NCBI GenBank assembly: GCA_945888525.1 | Contig: CAMDAF010000018.1 | Location: 1 to 44,995 of the forward strand | Direction of reading: 5' to 3' | DNA: 44,995 nucleotides | Source of the DNA: Chitinophaga pinensis | GTDB lineage: Bacteria; Bacteroidota; Bacteroidia; NS11-12g; UBA955 | Part shown: positions 18,009-25,600 of the stretch, in pieces | Layout of the letters: each line of letters starts with the position of its first letter | Position numbering within the stretch: position 1 is the stretch's first letter | Program-made: the position numbers and the translations under genes | Notes under the pieces: generated by a model | The model's input: only the letters and a program-made list of their open reading frames with translations | Told to the model about the DNA's origin: nothing | The model's database searches: none

Positions 18009-18130
18009 GGATACATCCGTGAGGGGGTGGTCCGACAAGAAAAAATAACGATTTGTTGAATACCGTTAGAGGGAAGGGATTATTTCATGATCCGTAAGGG
18101 GGTGGTCCGACAAGAAAAAATAACGATTTG
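18009..18130. repeat. Right array of the 75 bp tandem repeat (partial, full, partial)
   Basis: A partial unit (18009-18036), a full 75 bp unit (18037-18111) and a unit cut after 19 nt (18112-18130). 18037-18102 is identical over 66 bp to 16611-16676, so the two arrays are direct repeats of each other about 1.4 kb apart. The final unit is broken at the palindrome starting at 18125. Confidence 0.85.
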
Positions 18131-18205
18131 ATCTTTGATCAAATCTATTTTTTTGTCTCAAATTCCCTTACAAGCGAGCTTGACGGGATTTTTGAGACAA
18201 AAAAA
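18125..18205. repeat. Two nested hairpins between the repeat array and the tRNA-Cys terminator
   Basis: GATTTGATC (18125-18133) and GATCAAATC (18137-18145) form a perfect 9 bp stem with loop TTT. TTTTTTTGTCTCAAA (18148-18162) and TTTGAGACAAAAAAA (18191-18205) form a 15 bp stem enclosing about 28 nt, part of which can also pair (TTCCC with GGGA). The second stem's right arm runs into the terminator hairpin at 18201. Confidence 0.65.
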
Positions 18206-18235
18206 TAAGACTTCACTGTGTGAAGTCTTATTTTT
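18201..18235 (-). terminator. Strong terminator downstream of tRNA-Cys
   Basis: AAAAATAAGACTTCAC (18201-18216) pairs perfectly with 18220-18235 around a TGT loop. Both flanks are A/T runs, so it could work in both directions. On the minus strand it starts about 6 nt after the tRNA-Cys 3' end. Confidence 0.8.
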
Positions 18236-18240
18236 TCTTG

Positions 18241-18311
18241 AGGTCGGAAGCGGATTCGAACCGCTGTAGAGGGTTTTGCAGACCCGTGCCTAGCCACTCG
18301 GCCATCCGACC
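18241..18311 (-). tRNA. tRNA-Cys (GCA)
   Basis: The minus strand folds as a tRNA. The acceptor GGTCGGA pairs with TCCGACC, the anticodon loop is CTGCAAA (anticodon GCA), and the T arm is AGCGG-TTCGAAT-CCGCT. The discriminator base is U, as expected for tRNA-Cys. CCA is not encoded. It has its own promoter and terminator, so it is a single-gene transcript. Confidence 0.95.
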
Positions 18312-18331
18312 TTTTTTTCTTAAGAGAGGTG

Positions 18332-18363
18332 CAAATTTAAGTGATTTATAATATAAATTCAAA
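18332..18363 (-). promoter_or_regulatory. Promoter of tRNA-Cys
   Basis: On the minus strand TTTG (18360-18363), a 20 nt spacer and TAAATTTG (18332-18339) match the Bacteroidota consensus. The -7 box is 20 nt upstream of the mature tRNA 5' end. Confidence 0.7.
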
Positions 18364-18398
18364 TAAATGTACGTTCCAAAAGAACTTAAGTATTTTGA

Positions 18399-18956
18399 TT
18401 AGGCCATCTTGCGGATGGTTCCTACAGATTTACCTTTGCTTTTGCTGTCGCCTTTAGGGCCAGCATTTTTAACAGGTTTTTCTATTTTGGCTTTTGCCTC
18501 AGTTTTAGCTTTTGCTTCAGACTTTTGCTCATCTGTAGCATTGTTTTCTTCATCTAGAGATTTTCTCAGCGCATCAAAATCAAGTTTGTCAGAAAGAATA
18601 ATATACCAATTGGCTAATTTCTTCATGTCAGACAAGTAAATCCTCTCATTGTCATAACTAGGAAGTACTTTTCCTAAAAACTGAGGGAATAAATCATCAT
18701 TGGATTTTTTTTCCGGAACCACTAAACCTTCTTTAACCTTTTCGTTAATTGTTAGTAAAATAGCAGCAAGCCTTTCTTCGCCATCCATGGTGAACATGGC
18801 GATATCAGACAAAATAGAAACCTTTGTATTGGCAGAGGTAGGGATTTTTTTGCCTGTGCCATCTAAGGCTTCAACAATCAAACCATTTGTTCTTTGACCA
18901 ATTACATGGTATAGGCCGGGCTGACCAGCAATAGCGACAATATCTTTCAATTCCAT
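18399..18956 (-). CDS. DUF5606-like conserved hypothetical protein
   Basis: Start taken at the ATG at 18956 (MELKDIVAIAGQPGLYHVIG), giving 185 residues; the frame is open 48 nt further but without support. The N-terminal half is a compact conserved domain (TNGLIVEALDGTGKKIPT, KVSILSDIAMFT) reminiscent of the Bacteroidota-specific DUF5606 family, whose function is unknown. The C-terminal third is low-complexity, Lys/Ala/Glu-rich (KSEAKAKTEAKAKIEKP) and probably disordered, ending in a basic tail. It lies divergent to the DUF4199 gene. The domain assignment is from memory. Confidence 0.7.
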   Translation of the reverse strand: MELKDIVAIAGQPGLYHVIGQRTNGLIVEALDGTGKKIPTSANTKVSILSDIAMFTMDGEERLAAILLTINEKVKEGLVVPEKKSNDDLFPQFLGKVLPSYDNERIYLSDMKKLANWYIILSDKLDFDALRKSLDEENNATDEQKSEAKAKTEAKAKIEKPVKNAGPKGDSKSKGKSVGTIRKMA

Positions 18957-19018
18957 AAACTGTTGCAAATTTTCTATAATTAATTGACAAAACAAAGCGT
19001 TCAAAGCTTTTTTTGTTA

Positions 19019-19026
19019 TAGTTTTG
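19019..19026 (+). promoter_or_regulatory. -7 promoter element for the DUF4199-plsC operon
   Basis: TAGTTTTG matches TAnnTTTG and ends 13 nt before the ATG at 19040. No TTTG at the -33 distance. Confidence 0.5.
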
Positions 19027-19039
19027 TGAACATTTCTAT

Positions 19040-19561
19040 ATGAGCAAAAAAATATTGATTTACGGACTCGCTTTTGGGAGCGCTGCTGCAGCCCTGAGCT
19101 ACATATACATGATTTATGTGGCGTTTAATCCGAATCTATCCATTCACCTAATATCAGTGTTAGCGGAGTTTATTATCATCCCAGGTACTGCTATTTTTCT
19201 TTTTTTAAGGTCAATGAAGCAAAGCAAGCAAGATGAATTCTTCATTGGAAGGGCAATTTTTTTCGGATTTTTCCTAAGTTTGATCATTTCTTCTTCCGTA
19301 TCTCTTTTCTTTTCCTACATCGCTCAATTCAGACCAGAAATTATCAATGGTTTTATCGACTTGAAGGTTAATCAATTGCTTAAGTCTGATTTTTTTGCAA
19401 AACTTTCATCTAAAGATCAACTGGACAATATTAATGCAGTTAAAGATTCATATTCTGTTGCAGGACAATTTAAATACCAGTTGTATTTAGGTGCAGCAAG
19501 AGGCTTGTTTTTGAGTGCAATTATTGCATTTATTTTAAGAGCGAAAACAAAAAGAGATTGA
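19040..19561 (+). CDS. DUF4199-like integral membrane protein
   Basis: 173 residues with four predicted membrane helices: about 5-28 (LIYGLAFGSAAAALSYIYMIY), 37-57, 71-93 (AIFFGFFLSLIISSSVSLFF) and 147-167. A soluble loop around 105-140 lies between helices 3 and 4. This layout matches DUF4199, a Bacteroidota inner-membrane family of unknown function often found beside glycosyltransferase or acyltransferase genes. It overlaps the plsC start by 4 nt, so the two are translationally coupled. Confidence 0.7.
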   Translation: MSKKILIYGLAFGSAAAALSYIYMIYVAFNPNLSIHLISVLAEFIIIPGTAIFLFLRSMKQSKQDEFFIGRAIFFGFFLSLIISSSVSLFFSYIAQFRPEIINGFIDLKVNQLLKSDFFAKLSSKDQLDNINAVKDSYSVAGQFKYQLYLGAARGLFLSAIIAFILRAKTKRD

Positions 19562-20301
19562 GAAAGATTTTTGGAAAAATAGGTTTTGTATGGTTTGCAG
19601 CAGTATTTGCAGGCACATTCCTGCTGCTTTACCCTTTCTTTTTTATTCTCTTAAGCCGTCCAGCTTGGTATCCTTTGGCCAACCGTTTAAGACGGGTTTG
19701 GGCTTGGATTGCCGTTTTGCTTACTTTCTCCGTTCCTAACATCATTAGGATGCAGAATAAATTTCCCAAGAAGTGCATTTTCGTAGCCAATCATACTTCT
19801 TATTTGGATATTATTGTACTTGGATTGTTTGCACCATCTAAGATGTCATTTATCGGAAAGAGAGAATTGGCAAACATCCCTTTGTTTGGAATATTCTTCA
19901 GAACAGTTGATGTGGCCGTTAATAGAGAATCCATGAAAGATGCGCACAAAGCCTTTCATCAGGCCAAGGAGAAACTTGATGCGGGATATAGTATACTTAT
20001 CTTTCCTGAGGGAACCATTTGGAACAATACCCCTGAACTTAAAGCGTTTAAAAACGGAGCATTTAAAATGGCTATCGAAACTAAGTTGCCGATTGTGCCA
20101 GTGGTTTTTTATAATAACTTCAAAATACTTCCTGATGAGAAAACAGAATATTATCCTTCAGTCATAAAATGCAAAATTCATCGGGCAATTGAGACGGGTC
20201 ATCTAAATATTGATGATGCCAACCAACTTAAAGATGAAATTTACACCCTTATAAGAACAGATTTAATAAAAAACAACGTTATACATGAAAATAACCAATG
20301 A
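19558..20301 (+). CDS. plsC: 1-acyl-sn-glycerol-3-phosphate acyltransferase (PlsC family)
   Basis: Transfers an acyl chain to lysophosphatidic acid, making phosphatidic acid at the inner membrane. The 247-residue product has an N-terminal hydrophobic helix (about 10-33), the catalytic NHTSYLD (His79, Asp84), and FPEGT, the glycerol-phosphate-binding motif. The start is a TTG at 19558 within the previous stop codon; no better in-frame start precedes the conserved region. It overlaps gatC by 17 nt. Acyl donor and exact acceptor cannot be read from sequence; ornithine-lipid acyltransferases look similar. Confidence 0.88.
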   Translation: MRKIFGKIGFVWFAAVFAGTFLLLYPFFFILLSRPAWYPLANRLRRVWAWIAVLLTFSVPNIIRMQNKFPKKCIFVANHTSYLDIIVLGLFAPSKMSFIGKRELANIPLFGIFFRTVDVAVNRESMKDAHKAFHQAKEKLDAGYSILIFPEGTIWNNTPELKAFKNGAFKMAIETKLPIVPVVFYNNFKILPDEKTEYYPSVIKCKIHRAIETGHLNIDDANQLKDEIYTLIRTDLIKNNVIHENNQ

Positions 20302-20581
20302 AAAAATAGATCAATTGGCACATTTGGCACGACTTGAATTTGATCCAAATGAACAAATGAAGATTAAGGCGGATCTTGAGAATATACTTGTTTTATGTGA
20401 AAAATTAAACGAGGTGAATACCGATGGTATTGATCCATTAATTTATATGACCGATGCTCAAAACAATGTTCGTGAAGACATCGTCGAGCAAAATTTTAGC
20501 CGCGAGCAGTTATTAAGAAACGCACCTAAAAAAGATTCTGATTATTTCAGAGTTCCAAAGGTTATTGATCAGAATAAATAA
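20285..20581 (+). CDS. gatC: Asp/Glu-tRNA amidotransferase subunit C
   Basis: Small structural subunit of GatCAB, which converts Glu-tRNA(Gln) or Asp-tRNA(Asn) to the amidated form. The 98-residue protein has the family pattern: KIDQLAHLARLEF at the N-terminus, ILVLCEKLNEVNTDGIDPL in the middle and a C-terminal RNAPKKDSDYFRVPKVID. gatA and gatB are not in this window, as is common in Bacteroidota. It overlaps plsC at its 5' end and is followed after 3 nt by the ABC ATPase gene. Confidence 0.92.
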   Translation: MKITNEKIDQLAHLARLEFDPNEQMKIKADLENILVLCEKLNEVNTDGIDPLIYMTDAQNNVREDIVEQNFSREQLLRNAPKKDSDYFRVPKVIDQNK

Positions 20582-20584
20582 TCC

Positions 20585-21301
20585 ATGGAGAAACTAATTG
20601 ATATCAATGGCATTCAAAAAGTGTATAAAGTTGGCCAAGAGTCAGTTTATGCTTTACGAAACATTGATTTAGATATTTACCGCGGAGAGTATGTTGCGCT
20701 TATGGGGCCTTCTGGTTCTGGAAAATCAACTTTAATGAATATTCTCGGTTGTTTAGATTCTTTCACTGCAGGTAAATATATCTTGAATGGGATAGATGTG
20801 AGCAGTATGAGCGAAAACCATTTAGCCGAAGTTAGAAACAAGGAAATTGGCTTTGTTTTTCAAACATTCAACTTATTGCCAAGGATGTCTGCATTAGAAA
20901 ATGTCGCCTTGCCACTTGTATATGCTGGTTGGAATAAAAAGGATAGGCTCGAAAAGGCAGAGGAAGTATTAATTCAGGTCGGTTTAAAGGATAGAATATC
21001 ACATAAACCAAACGAACTTTCAGGAGGCCAAAGACAGCGTGTAGCAATAGCCAGAGGTTTGGTCAACAATCCTAGTATTTTATTGGCTGATGAACCTACG
21101 GGCAATCTAGACTCTAAAACCTCTGTTGAAATAATGGCTTTGTTTAAAGAAATTCATGCAAAAGGGAATACAATTATTTTAGTTACCCACGAAGAAGATA
21201 TTGCATTAAATGCCAAAAGAATTGTTCGCTTAAGAGATGGAGTGGTTGAATCTGATCAAATAAATAATAAATTCGAACAAAATTCAAGTTTGCTTGTTTA
21301 A
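20585..21301 (+). CDS. ABC transporter ATPase, LolD/MacB-like
   Basis: The 238-residue protein is a complete nucleotide-binding domain: Walker [10 protein letters not shown], a Q-loop in [18 protein letters not shown], signature [14 protein letters not shown], Walker [13 protein letters not shown] and switch His in [28 protein letters not shown] is typical of the MacB/LolD/FtsE group, which drives extrusion or lipoprotein release via FtsX-type permeases. No permease gene is in the window, so the partner is encoded elsewhere and the substrate is undetermined. Confidence 0.88.
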   Translation: MEKLIDINGIQKVYKVGQESVYALRNIDLDIYRGEYVALMGPSGSGKSTLMNILGCLDSFTAGKYILNGIDVSSMSENHLAEVRNKEIGFVFQTFNLLPRMSALENVALPLVYAGWNKKDRLEKAEEVLIQVGLKDRISHKPNELSGGQRQRVAIARGLVNNPSILLADEPTGNLDSKTSVEIMALFKEIHAKGNTIILVTHEEDIALNAKRIVRLRDGVVESDQINNKFEQNSSLLV

Positions 21302-21313
21302 GACAAAATACAA

Positions 21314-21859
21314 ATGAAAATTTATACTAAAAAGGGAGACAAAGGACAAACATCTTTGATCGGTGGTGATAGAGTTTCTAAACACCATATTAGGATAGAA
21401 GCCTATGGAACGATTGATGAATTGAATTCATATATTGGGATATTAAGAACATTTGTTACCGATGAGGTTAATTTAAATGTATTGCCAGAGATACAAGATA
21501 GATTATTTACCATTGGAAGTCTTTTGGCTCAAGCGCCAGGGAGTAAAATGATACTGCCAGATTTAATCGATTCAGATATTGTATTGTTGGAATTGTCTAT
21601 AGATAAAATGAATGAGACTTTGCCTGCCTTAAGGTCGTTTGTTTTGCCCGCAGGAAATATTGAAATTGCCCAATGTCATGTTGCGCGATGCGTTTGCCGA
21701 AGAGCAGAAAGACAAATAGTGCAATTGGATGAATTGGAAAATGTTGAACCTGAAATATTAAAGTATACAAACAGACTTTCTGATTACCTATTTGTATTGG
21801 GTAGGTACGTAGGGTTTCTTAAAAATATTCCAGAAGTTTCTTGGAAGCCAAGAATGTAA
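21314..21859 (+). CDS. Cob(I)yrinic acid a,c-diamide / cob(I)alamin adenosyltransferase, PduO type
   Basis: Adenosylates reduced corrinoid with ATP to form adenosylcobalamin. The 181-residue product has the PduO signatures: TKKGDKGQTSLIGGDRVSKH at the N-terminus for ATP binding, AYGTIDELNSYIG, CRRAERQIV with the conserved Arg cluster, and NRLSDYLFVLGRYV near the end. It closes the DUF4199-plsC-gatC-ABC run (12 nt gap). The likely client in this organism is methylmalonyl-CoA mutase, consistent with pccB at 9659; this link is inference. Confidence 0.92.
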   Translation: MKIYTKKGDKGQTSLIGGDRVSKHHIRIEAYGTIDELNSYIGILRTFVTDEVNLNVLPEIQDRLFTIGSLLAQAPGSKMILPDLIDSDIVLLELSIDKMNETLPALRSFVLPAGNIEIAQCHVARCVCRRAERQIVQLDELENVEPEILKYTNRLSDYLFVLGRYVGFLKNIPEVSWKPRM

Positions 21860-21861
21860 TC

Positions 21862-22545
21862 TTAGTTGCTTGGGTTTCTTAATTTTTCTTTAAAGTACAA
21901 AGCCTCTTGATAGTTCGGCTCTATAATTAATGCAGAGTCAATGTAGGCTAAAATTTGTAAAGGGTTTTTGGAAATTTTGGCTTTATCCATATAACACAAA
22001 GCTTTAATTTCGACCATCTGTGAGGATGCGTCGTCAATTGATACTTCAACCATTTCTGGTTTTGTTGAAGGGTCGTATAAAAAACCGTTTACAATTTTTG
22101 TATATTCTTCAATGTTTTTATCGCTAGCAAAAGTTGTTGCATACATGTATAAATGCTTTTTTAAGCCAGATAATTTATAGGCTTTCTGAAGCATTGTTCT
22201 AGATTCGTCAATCTTGTTGTCTGCGCTAAGAAATATGCTTTTAAATTCTAAAAAGTTATAGTTATTAGGGCTCAATTTTAGACCCTTTTCAACGATTGAT
22301 TTACCCGCTGTGTAGTTTCTTTGTTTTTTAATGTAATAGAAAGCCAATGAATCGTAGTATTGAGCGCGGTTGCTTGAGTCAGAAATAATTAAATGATTTA
22401 ACGCAACAACTGCTGTGTTATAGTCTTGGTTGGTATACGCGTTTTGATATACTTGTTTCCAATTATCAGAATTAGAAGTTTTGCTGTTGCATGAAAAAAG
22501 CAATGCCATTGAAGCAAGCAAAATGAAACAAAATTGTTTATCCAT
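21862..22545 (-). CDS. TPR-containing lipoprotein
   Basis: 227 residues starting MDKQFCFILLASMALLFSC, a lipoprotein signal peptide with the lipobox Cys at 19. The rest reads as tetratricopeptide-like helical repeats: YQNAYTNQDYNTAVVALNHL, NRAQYYDSLAFYYIKKQRNY, KGLKLSPNNYNFLEFKSIFL and YIDSALIIEPNYQEALYFKE. No specific partner or function is known. It is convergent with the adenosyltransferase gene, only 2 nt between the stop codons, and divergent from the PKD-type surface protein. Confidence 0.8.
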   Translation of the reverse strand: MDKQFCFILLASMALLFSCNSKTSNSDNWKQVYQNAYTNQDYNTAVVALNHLIISDSSNRAQYYDSLAFYYIKKQRNYTAGKSIVEKGLKLSPNNYNFLEFKSIFLSADNKIDESRTMLQKAYKLSGLKKHLYMYATTFASDKNIEEYTKIVNGFLYDPSTKPEMVEVSIDDASSQMVEIKALCYMDKAKISKNPLQILAYIDSALIIEPNYQEALYFKEKLRNPSN

Positions 22546-22611
22546 ATAAAATTAGGGGTTTGTATTTGGTGCGAAAGTAGTATTTTTTCGATAAATTGCC
22601 ATAATTTGTCG

Positions 22612-22619
22612 TATTTTTG
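22612..22619 (+). promoter_or_regulatory. -7 promoter element for the PKD-type surface protein
   Basis: TATTTTTG matches TAnnTTTG and ends 15 nt before the ATG at 22635. It overlaps the longer in-frame start at 22617, arguing against that start. Confidence 0.5.
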
Positions 22620-22634
22620 CTAGCTCAAGTTTAT

Positions 22635-25600
22635 ATGAAGCGCATTAGAATTGTACTTTTTTTAATAGGATGCTTTGGCTTATTTCAAGGATTGAGTGCA
22701 CAATGTGGCACTGCATATCTTACTTCAGACGATACGGTTGTTTGTGTGCCTAAGATTGTAAGATTTAAAGTTCATAAATTTCCTGCTGGCACTACATTTG
22801 AGTGGGATTTCGGCTCTGGATACGTGTCTTCAGATAGTACTTACACAAAATTATACTCAGCTGCGGGGAATTACAATGTGAGAATTAGGCTCACATATTT
22901 GGATGGCAGTACATGTTTATTTGACAATAAGAATATTGTTCAGGCCAAACCAATTCCGATCCCCAAATATACCATAACCCGAAGTATTTTATGTAAATAC
23001 AACGACAGCTTTATTTTGACTGATATAACAAATAAAACAGTTCAAAGAGATTGGTTGGTTGACAACACATTGTATCAAGATGGACCTAAAAATTTGAAAG
23101 CAAGTTTTAGTAAGCCATATGGATATAAGGGTTTTACTATGTTCATGAAAGACAGTTTCGGTTGCGAAGGAAGGAAGAGCTTTGATAGTGTGGCCTATGT
23201 TGCTGATTCAATTTCGGTAGACTTTGATGCCGATCAGTTTTCAGGCTGTATTCCTAAGAAATTAAAGTTTTACAACAAAACGGATACTTTAGGGCAAATA
23301 ATTTCTTCTTGGAATTGGTCATTTCCCGGAGCATCGCCCAGCTCATCAAATGCATATGAGCCCAGCAATATCATATATAATTCCAAAGACACATTTGATG
23401 TTCAATTAAGCATCACAACAAAAAGAGGGTGTACCTATTCAAAAATAGAGAAACAATTTTTAATGTTCGCCGATAGTGCTATTATAAGCGCTAATTTTTC
23501 TAAAACTGCCTTGTGTGCAAGTGAAAAACTTTTGGTCAATTTAATTGGAACAAGGGGGAAAAGTCCAAATATTTCAGTTAGTCCTAATTTTTTTACAGAA
23601 AATAAGCTAACATCTGTCCGCTACAGTTATAAGTTTACAAAGTTAGGCGTATACTCATTCAATATTTCTGATGAATTTAATGGATGTATATCAGAGAAAA
23701 CATATACCAATCAAACACAAGTTAATGGACCAATTGCAGGCTTCAAAATACCATTCAACTATAGTTGTTTAATGCCCGATACATTCAAAGTCTTTGATAC
23801 TTCTATTTTAAATGTTGGATTTACTAAAACATTAAAATGGGATTTGTTTTATGATTCTTTACCAAATACAAGCATACAGTCAGGGAATTCTTCACCTATC
23901 AATTTTACTTGCAGTAATTACGGGCGTTATACCGTTCGTTTAATTGTGACTGGTTCGAATGCCTGTGCCGATACCTCATTGGTATCAAGTGCAATTGAAA
24001 TTAAACGTATTTTGCCTAAATTTATTTGGTCACCTAAATCTGCCTGCCCCGCAGAAACGGTGTATTTTGATGACATTACGCCGCAAGGAACCAGTAAAGC
24101 CGTTAACCGAATTCGGTGGACATTTTATAATCTGAATAAATCTATATTGCGAAGGGATACCATTAAAAGTCCTAGAATTATTTACCCTGACACTGGCAAG
24201 TATTCTGTTAAATTGTTAATTTTTAATAATTTAGGCTGTAGAGATTCAATTACGCTTGCAAAAGTTATTATTTCCAATCCTACACCCAAATTCAAAGTTT
24301 ATGATTCAAGTGTTTGTTATGGGAAAACTGTAAAAATAAAAGCTTCCTACACGGACTCTAATTATTACACATCGTATATTCACAGATGGCTTTTTCAACA
24401 TACAGATAGCAATTCGATTAAGTATACATTTTATGGGGATTCTATAATTGCTAATTTATTGCCGGGTAAATACAATGTCATCTATTCAAGATTTTCGGTT
24501 AGAGGCACTTGTTATGATACCTTCAATTTAAAGGTAAAAATCAGAGTCAGTGGAATTCTTGTTGATGTGAGCACAAATCCAATTAAGGTATGCAACCCCA
24601 ATAAAACTGACTTAATTGCGAAATTTAAATACAATTATAATTTCATAAATAATAATACGGATCCGCTTGATTTTGCATGGTCTCACTACTATGATACTAC
24701 AAAAGTGGCAATTTGGAATCCCAATGTGAATCCAAGTTCTGCATTTGTTAAAAAGTCTGGTTATTTCAACTTTGTTTTTAATTACAAACACCCATCTGGA
24801 TGCAACAATCAAGTTGTTACAAGCACCCTCACATCTGGTGTAATAGCAGATTTTCAGCCTGGCAATTACGCCTGTGTTCTTAAGGTTTTAGATTTGAGAA
24901 ATAGGTCAGACAAAGATGCGGTAAAATATAAATGGTTTATGAAAGATTCAGGAAGTGGGGCAGTATTCTTGCCCTCTGACACGTCTAAAAATGCAAAAGT
25001 AGTATTTAAGAATGAAGGTGTTTTTAAATTAGGCTTGGTTGTATACGGAACTGGAAATTGCTCGGATACAACCTTGAGGTTATTGTATGTAAATAATATT
25101 AGAGCGAGCTTTGCGAGCAACGATACCTTGAATTATTGTGCACCAATTATTGCTAGAGTGGCTGCTCAGCGACACCCTGCAATTTTTAATTACAAATGGT
25201 ATATTGGACAAGATTCAATTACGAATAACGTCAGTACATTTGCTTATTTATTCCAAAAAAACACTGGGCCTGCAGGTGTGGATGTTAAATTAATGATTGA
25301 TGCCTATGGGTGCAGAGATACGATGGATAAGAAAGCATTTATTAAAGTTATTGGACCAATCCCTAAGTTTTATTTAGGCAATAATTTTGGTTGCGAGACA
25401 TTAAGGGTCAAATTTTATAATCAAAGTCAATATTTCAATCGTTTCTTCTTGGAGTACGGCGATGGAAGTACACTGGATTCTATCAACTTTAACAAACATA
25501 ACTATCTTATCAAAGATAGATCTTTGCCCTCCCAAGTATTTCGACCTGTTGTTTCAGTTATTGATTCTTTTGGCTGTTTGGTACAGCATACTAAGGATAC

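Noticed and set aside
16536-18130. CRISPR-like spaced repeats
   Set aside because: The units are 75 bp and directly tandem, with no unique spacers of regular size and no cas genes.
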